A stretch of DNA of 64,000 nt from Candidatus Manganitrophus sp. (GTDB lineage: Bacteria; Nitrospirota; Nitrospiria; SBBL01; Manganitrophaceae): NCBI GenBank assembly GCA_028865235.1, contig CP114561.1, positions 2,376,001 to 2,440,000 of the forward strand. The letters are read 5' to 3'. The notes under the pieces are model-generated. The model saw only the letters and a program-made list of their open reading frames with translations. It had not been told where the DNA came from and searched no databases. Shown one piece after another: positions 1 through 10,921 of this stretch. Position 1 is the first letter of the stretch, and the number at the start of each line of letters is the position of its first letter. The position numbers were made by a program, and so were the translations under genes.

Positions 1-1
1 G

Positions 2-481
2 GTGCCGGGGGTGGGGGCCTTTCCGGAGTGTATGAAGAACCTCGGCGCGCTTCATCTTCTCAAGCCGATCACCGAGTCGATCCGGGCGGGGAAACCGTAC
101 CTTGGCATCTGTCTCGGGCTGCAGATCCTCTTCACCGAGGGGATGGAGTTCGGGTCCCATCCGGGGCTCGATCTGGTTCCGGGGCAGGTGGTCCGATTCC
201 CGGAGGGAGATTTGAAAGTTCCCCACATGGGATGGAATCAGGTCCGAATCGAAAAAAAGAGCCCCGTTTTGGAGGGAATTCCGGACGGCGCCTATTTCTA
301 TTTCGTCCACTCCTACTACGGGGCGCCGAAAAAAAATGAATGGGTGGCGACGATCACCGACTACGGCGTCCGTTTTCCCTCGGCGATCGCGCATGAAAAT
401 ATTTTTGCCTGCCAGTTCCATCCGGAGAAGAGCCAGCGGATGGGGCTTCAGATGCTTGCGAATTTCGCAAAGATGAAATAA
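2..481 (+). CDS. hisH: Imidazole glycerol phosphate synthase glutaminase subunit HisH (5' partial)
   Basis: HisH releases ammonia from glutamine and channels it to HisF to make imidazole glycerol phosphate in histidine synthesis. The fragment opens at the family motif PGVGAFP, so only the first few dozen residues lie outside the window and the first GTG is an internal valine codon. The nucleophile motif GICLGLQ and the triad motif FHPEKS are both visible, as is the oxyanion-region tract. The gene is followed by a palindromic repeat and then hisA, hisF and hisIE on the same strand. The reading frame is intact. Confidence 0.95.
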   Translation: MPGVGAFPECMKNLGALHLLKPITESIRAGKPYLGICLGLQILFTEGMEFGSHPGLDLVPGQVVRFPEGDLKVPHMGWNQVRIEKKSPVLEGIPDGAYFYFVHSYYGAPKKNEWVATITDYGVRFPSAIAHENIFACQFHPEKSQRMGLQMLANFAKMK

Positions 482-484
482 AAA

Positions 485-563
485 CTGTAGGGGCGATCCT
501 TGTGATCGCCCTCTGATTGGGCGAATACACGATGGAACAGTGCAGGCGAGATTCGCCCCTGCA
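485..563. repeat. Double-hairpin dispersed palindromic repeat (TGTAGGGGCGA family), copy 1
   Basis: About 79 bases in the hisH-hisA gap form two adjacent hairpins. The ends are near-inverted copies, TGTAGGGGCGA on the left and TCGCCCCTGCA on the right. The same element recurs in opposite arm order at 9265-9335, in a diverged form at 47336-47405, and as single hairpins at 47733-47761 and 49875-49904. It has no coding capacity and behaves like a REP or small MITE family that has settled inside an operon. Confidence 0.8.
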
Positions 564-590
564 AAAACAACAATTCGGGAATATATAAAG

Positions 591-1336
591 ATGATTTTAA
601 TTCCTGCGATCGACATCAAAGGCGGGCGCTGCGTCCGTCTCGTTCAAGGAGCGATGGATTCCGAGACGGTCTTCTCCGAAGATCCGGTCGCCATGGCGCA
701 ACAGTGGGAGTCCCAGGGGGCCGAACGGCTTCACCTGGTCGATCTCGACGGCGCGGTGAGCGGCGCAACGGTCCATTATGACTTGATCGAGCGGATCATC
801 AAAGCGGTGAAGATTCCGGTTCAGGTCGGCGGTGGGATTCGCGAGCCTCAATCGGATCGAGCATTATCTCTCGGCCGGGGCGTGCGGCTACGTGATCCTG
901 GGCACGGCGGCGGTGCAGAACGAGCCGCACTTGGTGAAGGAGGCGACGCGGAAATTTCCGCGTCGGATCATCGCCGGGATCGATTCCACGAGGGGAAGGT
1001 CGCCGTCCGCGGTTGGACGGAGGTCCACCCGGAGGAGGCGTGTCGACGCTGGCGGTTCGGATGGAGCGAGGCGGGGGTCGCGGCGATGATCTTGACCGAT
1101 ATCGACAACGACGGGATGCTCGCCGGCGTCAACGTCGACGGCGTTTTCCGGGAAATCGGCGTGCAGGTGGATATCCCGGTCATCGCATCGGGGGGGGTCA
1201 CCACCCTTCCGCAGATTCAGCAGCTCGCCGAGATCCCGGGGGTCGAGGGCGTGGCGATCGTCGGAAAGGCCCTCTACGACCGGGGCCCTCTCGACTTCCG
1301 AACGCCTTGGCGGTGCTCCGGGGAGAAGAAGCCTGA
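591..1336 (+). CDS. hisA: Phosphoribosylformimino-5-aminoimidazole carboxamide ribotide isomerase HisA, frameshifted
   Basis: HisA isomerises ProFAR to PRFAR. It is a TIM-barrel enzyme of histidine synthesis. The start is the ATG giving [12 protein letters not shown], the family N-terminus with the catalytic aspartate. The motifs VGGGIR and TDIDNDGML follow, the latter carrying the second catalytic aspartate. The frame shifts near 840 and 990, and again near 1300 where the text changes from GPLDFR to [11 protein letters not shown]. The total length fits the usual 240-250 residues. Because every segment is well conserved, assembly indels are likelier than decay. The predicted stop lies one base before the hisF start. 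Confidence 0.9.
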
Positions 1337-1337
1337 C

Positions 1338-2110
1338 ATGCTCGCCAAGCGCATCATCCCGTGCCTTGATGTCGACCGCGGCCGGGTGGTCAAGGGCGTG
1401 CGCTTCGAGGGGCTGCGCGACGCCGGCGACCCGGTCGAGAGCGCCCGGCGCTACAGCGAGGCCGGGCGCCGACGAACTCGTGTTCCTCGACATCACGGCC
1501 AGTTCCGACGACCGCGACGTGATGCTGCACGAATGGTCCGGAGGCGGTCGCCGAGCAGGTGTTCATCCCGTTCACCGTCGGCGGCGGCGTGCGCAGCGTG
1601 GAGGACATCCGCCGCCTGCTGGTGGCGGGCGCCGACAAGGTGTCGATCAACACCGCCGCCGTGCAGCGCCCGGAACTGGTCGTCCGGAGGCGGCGCAGGC
1701 GTTCGGCAGCCAGTGCATCGTGGTCGCCATCGACGCCAAGCGCAGGGCGCCCGGTCGCTGGGAAGTGTTCACCCACGGCGGGCGGAACGCGAAACGGGTC
1801 TTGACGCCGTCGAGTGGGCGCAGCGCATGGTGGCGCTCGGCTGCCGGCGAGCTGCTGCTGACCAGCATGGACCGCGACGGCACGCCGCGAGGGCTTCGAC
1901 CTGGCGCTCACGCGCGCGGTGAGCGACGCGGTGACGGTGCCGGTGATCGCCTCCGGCGGCGTCGGCACGCTCGACCACCTGCGCGACGGGGTGCTGCAAG
2001 GCCACGCCGACGCCGTGCTGGCGGCCAGCATCTTCCACTATCAGACCTATTCCGTTCCGCAGGCGAAAGCCTATCTCTCGAAGAAGGGGGTGCCGGTCCG
2101 GCTCGTATGA
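1338..2110 (+). CDS. hisF: Imidazole glycerol phosphate synthase cyclase subunit HisF, multiply frameshifted
   Basis: HisF is the cyclase partner of HisH. Recognisable blocks, each in a different frame, are [51 protein letters not shown] and PVIASGGVG. They add up to a full-length TIM barrel. From the start to about 2040 the codons are dominated by CGC, CTG, GGC and GTG, unlike hisIE downstream. After 2041 the local style returns (TATCAGACCTATTCC). At least six frame changes occur in this tract. See the finding on mosaic tracts. The stop overlaps the hisIE start as ATGA. Confidence 0.88.
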
Positions 2111-2790
2111 AAAAAAAAGCCGATCCGCTTAAATTCTCGCGCGGTCTCATCCCCGCCGTCATCGTCGATCATCGGAAGAAAGATGTTTTGATGGTCGCCT
2201 ACATGAGCCCCGCCTCGCTTCAGAAAACGCTCCAAACGGGGGAGACCCACTTCTGGAGCCGCTCCCGAAAAAAATTATGGCGAAAAGGGGAAACTTCGGG
2301 CCATGTCCAGAGGGTGAAGGCCATTTACACCGATTGTGATCAAGACACCCTCTTGATTGAAGTCGAACAGGTCGGTGTCGCCTGCCACGGGAGCCGCTCC
2401 TGCTTCTTTGAAAAGATCACTCCCGACGGCGCAAAGCCGATTGCTCCATCGAAACCGGACCTTCCTGTTTTCGAGGCGCTTTATCAGACGATCTCGGATC
2501 GGAAACGGCGCCCCTCTCCGAAGTCATACACCACCACCCTTTTCGAGGGGGGAATCGATCGGATCTTGAAGAAGGTGGGGGAAGAGGCGGGCGAGTTTAT
2601 GATCAGCGCGAAGAATCGAGACAAAAAAGCGGTGGTCCACGAAACGGCCGATCTCCTTTATCATCTCTGGGTCGCGCTGAACCATCATCAAATCCCGCTC
2701 AAAGCGATCGAGGAGGAGCTTCGCCGGCGATCTTCCCAATCGGGGTTGGCCGAAAAAAAATCAAGGACTCAAGGACGGAAAAAACCATAG
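2107..2790 (+). CDS. hisI: Bifunctional phosphoribosyl-AMP cyclohydrolase / phosphoribosyl-ATP pyrophosphatase HisIE
   Basis: This 227-residue protein has two domains for steps two and three of histidine synthesis. Residues 1 to about 125 are the HisI cyclohydrolase, with the metal-binding DCDQD and [10 protein letters not shown] motifs. Residues from about 130 are the HisE pyrophosphatase, with the EEAGEF metal motif of the MazG-like fold. It starts within the hisF stop (ATGA), indicating translational coupling. The frame is intact and codon use is that of the surrounding genome, in contrast to hisF. Confidence 0.95.
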   Translation: MKKKADPLKFSRGLIPAVIVDHRKKDVLMVAYMSPASLQKTLQTGETHFWSRSRKKLWRKGETSGHVQRVKAIYTDCDQDTLLIEVEQVGVACHGSRSCFFEKITPDGAKPIAPSKPDLPVFEALYQTISDRKRRPSPKSYTTTLFEGGIDRILKKVGEEAGEFMISAKNRDKKAVVHETADLLYHLWVALNHHQIPLKAIEEELRRRSSQSGLAEKKSRTQGRKKP

Positions 2791-2802
2791 CGAGGCGTCG
2801 TG

Positions 2803-3171
2803 ATGTCGAAGCAACCGATTTCTGCGGGAGGCGATTGCCTCTTCTGCAAAATTACCGAGAAGAAAATTCCTAGCAAAATCGTCTATGAAGATGAAAAGAT
2901 GGTCGCCTTCGAAGATATCAATCCGCAGGCCCCGGTCCATCTTCTGCTCATTCCCCGGAAACATCTCTCCGGGTTGCTCGATCTGACGCCGGACGATCGT
3001 GAAGCGATCAGCCATCTCTTTCTGACCCTCCCGAAGTTGGCGCGAGAAAAGGGAATTGCCGAGCGAGGTTTCCGTACGGTGGTCAATTCAGGGCGAGATG
3101 CCGGCCAAACCGTTTTTCACCTCCATATTCATTTACTTGGCGGGCGTTCCCTGCAGTGGCCTCCCGGATAA
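2803..3171 (+). CDS. HIT-family nucleotide hydrolase (HinT-like)
   Basis: This 122-residue protein belongs to the histidine-triad family, which hydrolyses nucleoside phosphoramidates and related adenylylated compounds. The N-terminal CLFCKI motif is a zinc-site pair typical of HinT. The catalytic triad motif HLHIHLLGG is near the C-terminus. GTG 2800 and ATG 2803 are in frame; ATG is preferred. It lies 12 bases after hisIE and may be cotranscribed with the his operon. Confidence 0.92.
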   Translation: MSKQPISAGGDCLFCKITEKKIPSKIVYEDEKMVAFEDINPQAPVHLLLIPRKHLSGLLDLTPDDREAISHLFLTLPKLAREKGIAERGFRTVVNSGRDAGQTVFHLHIHLLGGRSLQWPPG

Positions 3172-3206
3172 CGTACCGGGTGGAAAAAGGAAATAAAAAC
3201 AATTAG

Positions 3207-3235
3207 TTGACAAGCAACAGCCGGTTTGCTATAGT
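3207..3235 (+). promoter_or_regulatory. Sigma70-type promoter for yqeY-dnaG-rpoD
   Basis: TTGACA at 3207-3212 is followed by a 17-base spacer and TATAGT at 3230-3235, an almost ideal housekeeping promoter. It lies in the 127-base gap between the HIT gene and yqeY, about 55 bases before the yqeY start. It would drive the macromolecular synthesis operon. Confidence 0.75.
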
Positions 3236-3298
3236 AAAAATTTACTGTACCGATCATTCTGGCAATCTCGTCCATTGAAATGAGGTTCCTCCCCCATC

Positions 3299-3754
3299 AT
3301 GGCGCTGCAGCAAAGACTCGTTGATGAAATGAAAGAGGCGATGCGGACCGGCGACACCGACCGGGTTTCCGTCATCCGTCTGCTCCGCTCGGCCATCAAA
3401 AATAAAGAGATCGATAAGGGCAAAGGGCAGCAGCTGACCGACGAGGAGATCCTCCAGGTGATCAGCTCCGCCGTGAAGCAGCGGAAGGAGTCGATCGAGC
3501 AGTTCGAAAAAGGGGGACGTCGGGACCTCGTCGATAAAGAAACAAAAGAGCTCGCCATTCTCCAATCTTTTCTTCCTCAGCAAATTTCTGATGAGGAGCT
3601 CCGGATCAAGATCAAAGAGGCGATTGCCCAGTCCGGGGCGGCCGACGTAAAGGATATGGGGAAAGTGATGAAGCTCCTCGTCCCCCAGCTTGTGGGACGG
3701 GCGGAAGGAAGCAAGGTCAGCCAGATGGTCCGAGAATGCCTTGGGCAGAAATAA
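3299..3754 (+). CDS. yqeY: GatB/YqeY domain protein
   Basis: This 151-residue protein matches the YqeY family, whose fold resembles the tRNA-binding tail domain of amidotransferase GatB. Recognisable stretches are VSVIRLLRSAIKN, QLTDEEIL and the C-terminal DMGKVMK. It is the first gene of a yqeY-dnaG-rpoD operon, an arrangement common across bacteria where YqeY replaces RpsU beside dnaG. Its role is not settled. The frame is intact. Confidence 0.92.
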   Translation: MALQQRLVDEMKEAMRTGDTDRVSVIRLLRSAIKNKEIDKGKGQQLTDEEILQVISSAVKQRKESIEQFEKGGRRDLVDKETKELAILQSFLPQQISDEELRIKIKEAIAQSGAADVKDMGKVMKLLVPQLVGRAEGSKVSQMVRECLGQK

Positions 3755-3813
3755 ACCGAAGGTAAGCCGCGATTTCTAGGCTTGATCTTAATCGTCAGGG
3801 AAGGTCTCTCTCT

Positions 3814-5598
3814 TTGAATGGAAGAAGGGTTTCCGATCAACTCGTCGAAACCATTCGGGACAGAAGCGATCTTGTCTCCGTTGTCTCCGAATACCTCACC
3901 CTCAAGAAGGCGGGACAGAATTTCACCGGGCTCTGTCCTTTCCACACCGAAAAAACGCCCTCCTTCAGCGTCAATCCCTCGAAGCAGTTCTTTCACTGTT
4001 TCGGCTGCGGGGTCGGGGGAGATGTTTTTCAATTCGTGATGAAGGTCGAGGGGGTTGCGTTTCCCGAAGCGCTCCGAAGGTTGGCCGGCAAGGCGGGGGT
4101 GGCGCTTCCCGAGGCGGGACCGGATGAGCGGGAAAGTCCGGCCCGGCGTGAAGCGGCGCAAATTTATGAATTGAACGAAGCGGCGGCCGCCTATTTTCAC
4201 CGGAATCTGATCGAACGGCCCGAAGGGGCTTTTTGCAGAGATTATTTGAAGGGAAGGGGGATCACGGCCGAAACGATCAAAGCCTTCTCCGTCGGATTTG
4301 CGCTGCCGCGGCGGGATGATCTTCTCAAACAGCTCGGCAAGCAGTTTTCCCGTTCTCTTTTGGAAAAGGCCGGATTGACCTCCAGGAGAGAGGGGGCGCA
4401 GGGAGAAGACGGACTTTTCGATCGATTTCGAAATCGTGTTCTCTTCCCCATCCGGAACCTGCAAGGGCGGGTAGTCGGGTTCGGCGGGCGGGTTCTCGAC
4501 GACACACAGCCGAAATATCTCAATACCCCCGAAACCCCCGTCTTCACCAAAGGGAAGCACCTGTTCGCTTTGGATCGGGCCAAAGGGGCCGGCATCAACG
4601 CGCTGATTATCGTCGAGGGTTATTTCGACGTGATTGCCGCCCACCAGGCCGGAATTCCCAATGCCGTCGGGACGATGGGGACCGCCCTGACGCAGGACCA
4701 TCTGCGGCTCATTCGGAGAATTTCGGAAAAGGTCCTTCTGATTTTCGATCCGGATGAGGCGGGCGCCCGGGCGGCGCTTCGGACGGCCCCCCTTCTGATC
4801 GAAGAGGGGATCTCGGCCAAGGTGATCTCTCTCCCTTCCGGGGAAGACCCCGATCTGTTTATTCGAAAGGAGGGGAAAGCCGGGTTTCTTAAGAAACTGG
4901 AGGAGGGAAAAACGCCGATCGATTTCGCCATTTTTAAGATGACAGAGGCTTCCGCTCTCAAGTCCGTTGATGATAAAATAAAAGTAACCGAAGAAATCTT
5001 CCCCCTCATCGAGAGATTAAAGAACAAGGTCGAACAAAGCCACTACCTCAAGCGGCTGTCCGATGTGCTTCAGATTGAAGAGCGGGACCTTAGGGCCGAA
5101 TTTTCCTCCCGGACCCGGAAGAATAAAAAAGAGGTTTCTCCGGGCCGGCCGGCGCCGGTCGCGGAGTCGAAGCTTCCTCACGATGAGGAAACGATCGCCT
5201 CTCTTCTCCTCCAGAGTCAAATCGACCCTTCGGCGCTTGCCGATCAGCTCGATCTGGAAGATTTTACAGACCCGCAGATTCGGGGAATACTCTCTCATTT
5301 TTGGAATCGGGAGGAGGGCCGGTGGTTTTCGCCGAGCCGCTTGAACGAGATCGAAGCGCCCCTCCTCACATTGTACAGCCGTCTGTCCGTTCGTGAAAAC
5401 CGTTATGAGAATGTGCAGCAAACGGCGCGCGACTATATTCTCTCCCTCCGGGCGAAGCGGCTCCGAAGAGAGAGCAGCGAGATTGAAAGTAAGATCAAAT
5501 TGGCGGAGCGGGGAGGAGATTTCTCTTTGATGAAGTCTCTTCAGCAGCACTTTCTAAAACTTCGGAAAGAGCTCAGCCATTTGACCTTGTCGCATTAA
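3814..5598 (+). CDS. dnaG: DNA primase DnaG
   Basis: DnaG makes RNA primers for replication. The N-terminal CHC2 zinc finger (LCPFHTEKTPSF, then CFGCG) occupies residues about 40-65. The catalytic core and Toprim domain follow, with IIVEGYFDV and IFDPDEAG near residues 270-320. The C-terminal third is the helicase-binding region. The start is TTG 3814, nine bases after an AGGGAAGG ribosome site. The nearby ATG at 3818 is in the wrong frame. At 594 residues the length is normal. Confidence 0.96.
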   Translation: MNGRRVSDQLVETIRDRSDLVSVVSEYLTLKKAGQNFTGLCPFHTEKTPSFSVNPSKQFFHCFGCGVGGDVFQFVMKVEGVAFPEALRRLAGKAGVALPEAGPDERESPARREAAQIYELNEAAAAYFHRNLIERPEGAFCRDYLKGRGITAETIKAFSVGFALPRRDDLLKQLGKQFSRSLLEKAGLTSRREGAQGEDGLFDRFRNRVLFPIRNLQGRVVGFGGRVLDDTQPKYLNTPETPVFTKGKHLFALDRAKGAGINALIIVEGYFDVIAAHQAGIPNAVGTMGTALTQDHLRLIRRISEKVLLIFDPDEAGARAALRTAPLLIEEGISAKVISLPSGEDPDLFIRKEGKAGFLKKLEEGKTPIDFAIFKMTEASALKSVDDKIKVTEEIFPLIERLKNKVEQSHYLKRLSDVLQIEERDLRAEFSSRTRKNKKEVSPGRPAPVAESKLPHDEETIASLLLQSQIDPSALADQLDLEDFTDPQIRGILSHFWNREEGRWFSPSRLNEIEAPLLTLYSRLSVRENRYENVQQTARDYILSLRAKRLRRESSEIESKIKLAERGGDFSLMKSLQQHFLKLRKELSHLTLSH

Positions 5599-5636
5599 AA
5601 ATTGGTTGGTCCCTTTAGAAATCTATTGGAGGTTCC

Positions 5637-7450
<1,814 letters not shown>

Positions 7451-7454
7451 GTGA

Positions 7455-7525
7455 ACGTTCATCGGTATTCGTTACTCGGATATTTTTTTCTTCACGTTTA
7501 ACGATGAACGTATCACGAGTAACGA
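7455..7525. repeat. Crossing inverted repeats between rpoD and tRNA
   Basis: Two perfect 10-base pairs of complementary segments interleave here. ACGTTCATCG (7455-7464) matches CGATGAACGT (7502-7511), and TCGTTACTCG (7469-7478) matches CGAGTAACGA (7516-7525). The order is A-B-A'-B', which permits an H-type pseudoknot or two alternative hairpins. A T7 run (7483-7489) lies between B and A'. It could act in rpoD termination or be a relic of a dispersed repeat. Confidence 0.6.
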
Positions 7526-7529
7526 AACC

Positions 7530-7605
7530 GGGCCCATAGCTCAGCGGTTAGAGCCGCCGGCTCATAACCGGTTGGTCCCAGGTTCGAATCCTGGTGGGCC
7601 CACCA
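7530..7605 (+). tRNA. tRNA with CAU anticodon, probably tRNA-Ile2
   Basis: A complete 76-base cloverleaf with encoded CCA. The acceptor GGGCCCA pairs with GGGCCC, the D-arm contains TAGCTCAGCGGTTAGAG, the T-arm GGTTCGAATCC, and the anticodon loop reads CTCATAA. CAU could be elongator Met or the Ile2 species whose C34 is changed to lysidine by TilS. The short D-loop and overall pattern resemble E. coli ileX more than metT, so Ile2 is favoured. Initiator features are absent. Confidence 0.93.
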
Positions 7606-7649
7606 TATCCGGAGTTCCTGCTCTGGGAGAAAGGTCGTTGGGAGAGATC

Positions 7650-8357
7650 GTGAAAGAGCCGCTTGCACTGTTGATGGGGCTTCAAGAGTTGGACCGCCAG
7701 TTGAACCAGTACCACGAAGAGGAGAAGATGCTCCCGGAGCGGCTCCAGATCGTCCAGCAGCCGTTGGAGCAGGCGAAGGAGACGCTGGCCAAATTAAAAA
7801 GCGCGCTCGATCAGGCGACGAAGGAGCGGAAAGAGAAAGAGCAGGCCCTCCAGTCGGCGGAGGAGAAGATCACCAAGCTCAAGGGACGGCTCACCGAGCT
7901 GAAGACCAACAAAGAATATCAAACCCATCTGCACGAGATTGAATCGGCCAATGCGGAGAAGGGAAAGATCGAGGAAGAGCTTCTGGTCGCGATGGACCGG
8001 GCCGACGCCGTGAAAAAAGAGGCGGCGGCGCAGGAAAAGGTGGTGGCCGAGGAGGAGAAGAAGTTCCGCGCCGAAAAAGAGGGGTTGGAAAATGCGCTCA
8101 AGAGCAAGTCGGAGTCGATGAAGGGGCTTGAGCAAGAGCGGACCGCTCTCAGCGAGAAGGTCGGAAAGAATCTCCTGCAGGAATACAAGCGGCTGGCCGC
8201 GACGAAAAGAGGGCTGGCCGTGGTGGCCCTGAAAGGAAATATCTGCAGCGGTTGTCATTTCAGTCTCCCCCCCCAATTGGTGGCCGAGGTGAGGAAAGGG
8301 GAGAAAATCCTCGCCTGCACCTACTGCCATCGCATTTTGTTCCCTGCGCCGACCTAA
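7650..8357 (+). CDS. C4-type zinc ribbon, coiled-coil protein (DUF164/CdsZ-like)
   Basis: A roughly 235-residue protein. It has a long charged coiled coil covering about residues 15-185, rich in Glu, Lys, Ala and Gln, followed by a zinc ribbon with CSGCH and CTYC. This is the standard plan of the DUF164 family, whose members have been linked to RNA or ribosome-associated roles. The exact function here is unknown. The open frame runs back into the tRNA, so the start must be internal. GTG 7650 is chosen; ATG 7674 is an alternative. It is four bases from rnhA. Confidence 0.85.
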   Translation: MKEPLALLMGLQELDRQLNQYHEEEKMLPERLQIVQQPLEQAKETLAKLKSALDQATKERKEKEQALQSAEEKITKLKGRLTELKTNKEYQTHLHEIESANAEKGKIEEELLVAMDRADAVKKEAAAQEKVVAEEEKKFRAEKEGLENALKSKSESMKGLEQERTALSEKVGKNLLQEYKRLAATKRGLAVVALKGNICSGCHFSLPPQLVAEVRKGEKILACTYCHRILFPAPT

Positions 8358-8360
8358 CCC

Positions 8361-8780
8361 ATGGCGAAATTATCGATCTACACCGACGGCGCCTCCCGCA
8401 ACAATCCGGGGGAGGCGAGCATCGGCGTGGTGATTAAAAATGAGCGGGCCGAGACGATTGAAACCCTCTCGGAATATCTCGGCATCGCCACGAACAATGT
8501 GGCGGAGTATACGGCGCTGATTCGCGCGTTGGAGGAGGCCCGGAAGCATCGGCCGCAGGAGATCGACTTCTACCTCGATTCCCAATTGGTCGTCCGCCAG
8601 ATGACGGGGGAGTACAAGGTGAAACATCCGGGGATCATTCCGCTGGTCCAGAAAGCGCAGCAGCTGCGCCGGCAGTGGCCGGAGGGGGCGGTCCGGTTCC
8701 ATTATATCCCGAGGAGGGAGAACAGCGAGGCCGATGCCCTGGCCAACGAGGCTATCGACAAGAAAACGAAAAGAGTGTAA
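8361..8780 (+). CDS. rnhA: Ribonuclease HI family protein
   Basis: RNase HI cuts the RNA strand of RNA-DNA hybrids. The 139-residue protein shows the four acidic active-site positions in order: DGASRNNPG, the Glu in AEYTAL, the Asp in YLDSQLVV, and the Asp in SEADALANEA. The usual basic protrusion of the E. coli enzyme is absent, so this is the shorter RNase HI-like type. It directly precedes the RNase P RNA gene. Confidence 0.93.
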   Translation: MAKLSIYTDGASRNNPGEASIGVVIKNERAETIETLSEYLGIATNNVAEYTALIRALEEARKHRPQEIDFYLDSQLVVRQMTGEYKVKHPGIIPLVQKAQQLRRQWPEGAVRFHYIPRRENSEADALANEAIDKKTKRV

Positions 8781-8786
8781 GATCGG

Positions 8787-9198
<412 letters not shown>

Positions 9199-9202
9199 AA
9201 AT

Positions 9203-9233
9203 GGGGGAGGTGAAAGCCTCCCCCTTTCTTTAT
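9203..9233 (+). terminator. Intrinsic terminator of rnpB
   Basis: GGGGGAGG pairs perfectly with CCTCCCCC around a TGAAAG loop, followed by TTTCTTTATT. It lies just after the 3' end of the RNase P RNA. Confidence 0.88.
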
Positions 9234-9264
9234 TAAACAGACGTTATGATTTGGTTTCATTCGG

Positions 9265-9335
9265 TGTAGGGGCGAATCTTGTATTCGCCCATTTCGAAAT
9301 CGAAGCAGAGGGCGATCACAAGGATCGCCCCTACA
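9265..9335. repeat. Double-hairpin dispersed palindromic repeat, copy 2
   Basis: Two hairpins, GGGCGAATCTTGTATTCGCCC and GGGCGATCACAAGGATCGCCC, sit between TGTAGGGG and CCCCTACA ends. This is the element of 485-563 in the opposite orientation. It ends one base before the next gene, so its outer arm could hide or expose that ribosome-binding site. Confidence 0.82.
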
Positions 9336-9336
9336 T

Positions 9337-9906
9337 ATGATGAAAGATTCCCTTATCGAAAAATATCGTCCCCTCAAGCAGATCGTCCCCTCTTCCCTCT
9401 GTCTCACCTGCGACGTCTGCTGCCGCTTTCCGGAGGAGACGAGCTTTCTCGCCCCCTTCTTCACACGGGAAGAAATCGCGCGGCTGGGGCCCGAGCAGGC
9501 GCGCTTCTTTCACTCCCCCGCGACCGGCTCCAAGATCAAGCTTCAGCACCACGGCGAGGGGTGCATCTGTCCTTACTTCGATCCTCAGACTCAATATTGC
9601 AAAATTTACGGCGAGCGGCCGCTCGATTGCCGGATCTATCCCTTCGCCATCCTGCGCGATCCGGAAGGGGCGGTGGTCCTGGGGATCGACACCAAATGCC
9701 CCTTCATCCAGATGCATGCGGCCGATCCCGAAATGAAGGGCGATGCCGAGGAGGTGGCGGCGTTTCTGGAGTCGGCGTCGATCCTGCCGATCCTCGCGAC
9801 CCATCCGGCGCTGATCGGCCCTTATCAGGACGATGTCATCATCGTCCGGCCGCTTGAACGGATCACCGAAGCGGTCGGCCGGGATCATTCTTCCATCCAA
9901 CCATGA
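9337..9906 (+). CDS. YkgJ-family cysteine cluster protein
   Basis: This 189-residue protein has the cysteine pattern CLTCDVCC, then CICPYF, then the YC plus RPLDCRIYPF motif. These are the hallmarks of the YkgJ/UPF0153 family, thought to bind zinc or an Fe-S cluster. The biochemical role is unknown. Two ATG codons (9337 and 9340) are adjacent. The stop overlaps the start of the next gene as ATGA, so the two are probably translated together. Confidence 0.85.
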   Translation: MMKDSLIEKYRPLKQIVPSSLCLTCDVCCRFPEETSFLAPFFTREEIARLGPEQARFFHSPATGSKIKLQHHGEGCICPYFDPQTQYCKIYGERPLDCRIYPFAILRDPEGAVVLGIDTKCPFIQMHAADPEMKGDAEEVAAFLESASILPILATHPALIGPYQDDVIIVRPLERITEAVGRDHSSIQP

Positions 9907-10793
9907 TCGACCTGAAGCCGCTTCAACTCGACACCCGGCCCCTTTTTGAAAACTATCTCGAACAGACCGGCGCCCCCCTTTCGGCCTACGCTTTTCCGGC
10001 CCACTTCCTCTGGCGGGATCACTTTTCTTTTCACTGGGCCGTTCATCGGGACCACTTTCTCCTCTTCGCCGAATACGACCGCTGTCTCTACATGCCGCTG
10101 CCGCCGCTCGGCCCCCCCGATCGGACGGTGATCCGCGACTGTTTCGACCGGATGGACCGGAAGAATCCCGACCGGGCGATCTCCCGGATCGAAAATATCG
10201 CCGAGACCGAGATCGGTTTTTATCAGGCGTGCGGCTTCACCGTCGAATGGAAGGCGCCGGAGTATCTCTACCGGCGCGCCGCGCTGGCCGCGCTGAAGGG
10301 GGATCGATACAAGGGGCAGCGGGCCGCCTGCAATGCTTTCGAGAAGCATCACCCGATCGGCCGCGCCTATCATCCTTCCGATGAAGCGGCGGCGCGGGGG
10401 CTATTGGAAAGCTGGGTCAAAGATCGAATCGCGCGGCATCCCGATCCGATTTATCGCCAGATGATCCAAGATTCGGAATCGGTTCATCGTCATGCTCTCT
10501 CGGAGGCGGAAGCCCTCGGTGTGACCGGCTGGGTCGTCGAAGTCTCGGGCGCGTTGGCCGGGTATACCTTCGGCTTCCCGCAAGACCGGGAGACCTTCTG
10601 TATTCTCTTAGAGGTCGCCGATCTGAAATGGAAGGGGGCCGCCGCCTTTCTCTTCCGCTCCTTCTGCCGGAGCCTGACTGCATTTCAATGGATCAATGCG
10701 ATGGATGATTCGGGGATTCCCTCTCTTCGTCAAACGAAGGAATCGTATCGGCCCGAGCGAAAAATCGGCTGCGCCCTGGCCAGGCATTTATAG
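9903..10793 (+). CDS. DUF2156 domain protein (phosphatidylglycerol lysyltransferase-like fold)
   Basis: A 296-residue soluble protein resembling the DUF2156 family, which shares the double GNAT fold of the catalytic domain of MprF aminoacyl-lipid transferases. The motifs FLWRDHF, NIAETEIGFYQ and YLYRRAALAALKGDRY match stretches typical of that family, and the C-terminal half contains a WINAMDDSGIPSLRQTKESY tract. No membrane segments are visible, so unlike MprF it lacks the flippase part. The substrate is unknown. It is coupled to the upstream YkgJ-type gene. Confidence 0.75.
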   Translation: MIDLKPLQLDTRPLFENYLEQTGAPLSAYAFPAHFLWRDHFSFHWAVHRDHFLLFAEYDRCLYMPLPPLGPPDRTVIRDCFDRMDRKNPDRAISRIENIAETEIGFYQACGFTVEWKAPEYLYRRAALAALKGDRYKGQRAACNAFEKHHPIGRAYHPSDEAAARGLLESWVKDRIARHPDPIYRQMIQDSESVHRHALSEAEALGVTGWVVEVSGALAGYTFGFPQDRETFCILLEVADLKWKGAAAFLFRSFCRSLTAFQWINAMDDSGIPSLRQTKESYRPERKIGCALARHL

Positions 10794-10821
10794 TTTGTTT
10801 AAAAATAGTCTTATAATTAGG

Positions 10822-10905
10822 CCGTCATTCCCGCGAAAGCGGGAATCCAGAAGCATTGGCTTTAGAACAGGCTGGATTCCCGATAAAACATTTCGGGAAT
10901 GACGG
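10822..10905. repeat. GTCATTCCCGCGAAAGCGGG repeat, copy 1
   Basis: An 84-base palindromic element starts CCGTCATTCCCGCG and ends CGGGAATGACGG, with an inner CTGGATTCCCG arm. A second copy with the same ends lies at 50643-50721. This sequence family is widespread as an intergenic repeat in several environmental phyla. It lies in the gap before the MFS gene. Confidence 0.85.
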
Positions 10906-10921
10906 ATGAAGAGATAAGACC

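Noticed and set aside
3818..4039. ATG 3818 as an alternative dnaG start
   Set aside because: It lies in another frame and gives a 73-codon shadow. TTG 3814 gives the true DnaG N-terminus with a good ribosome site.
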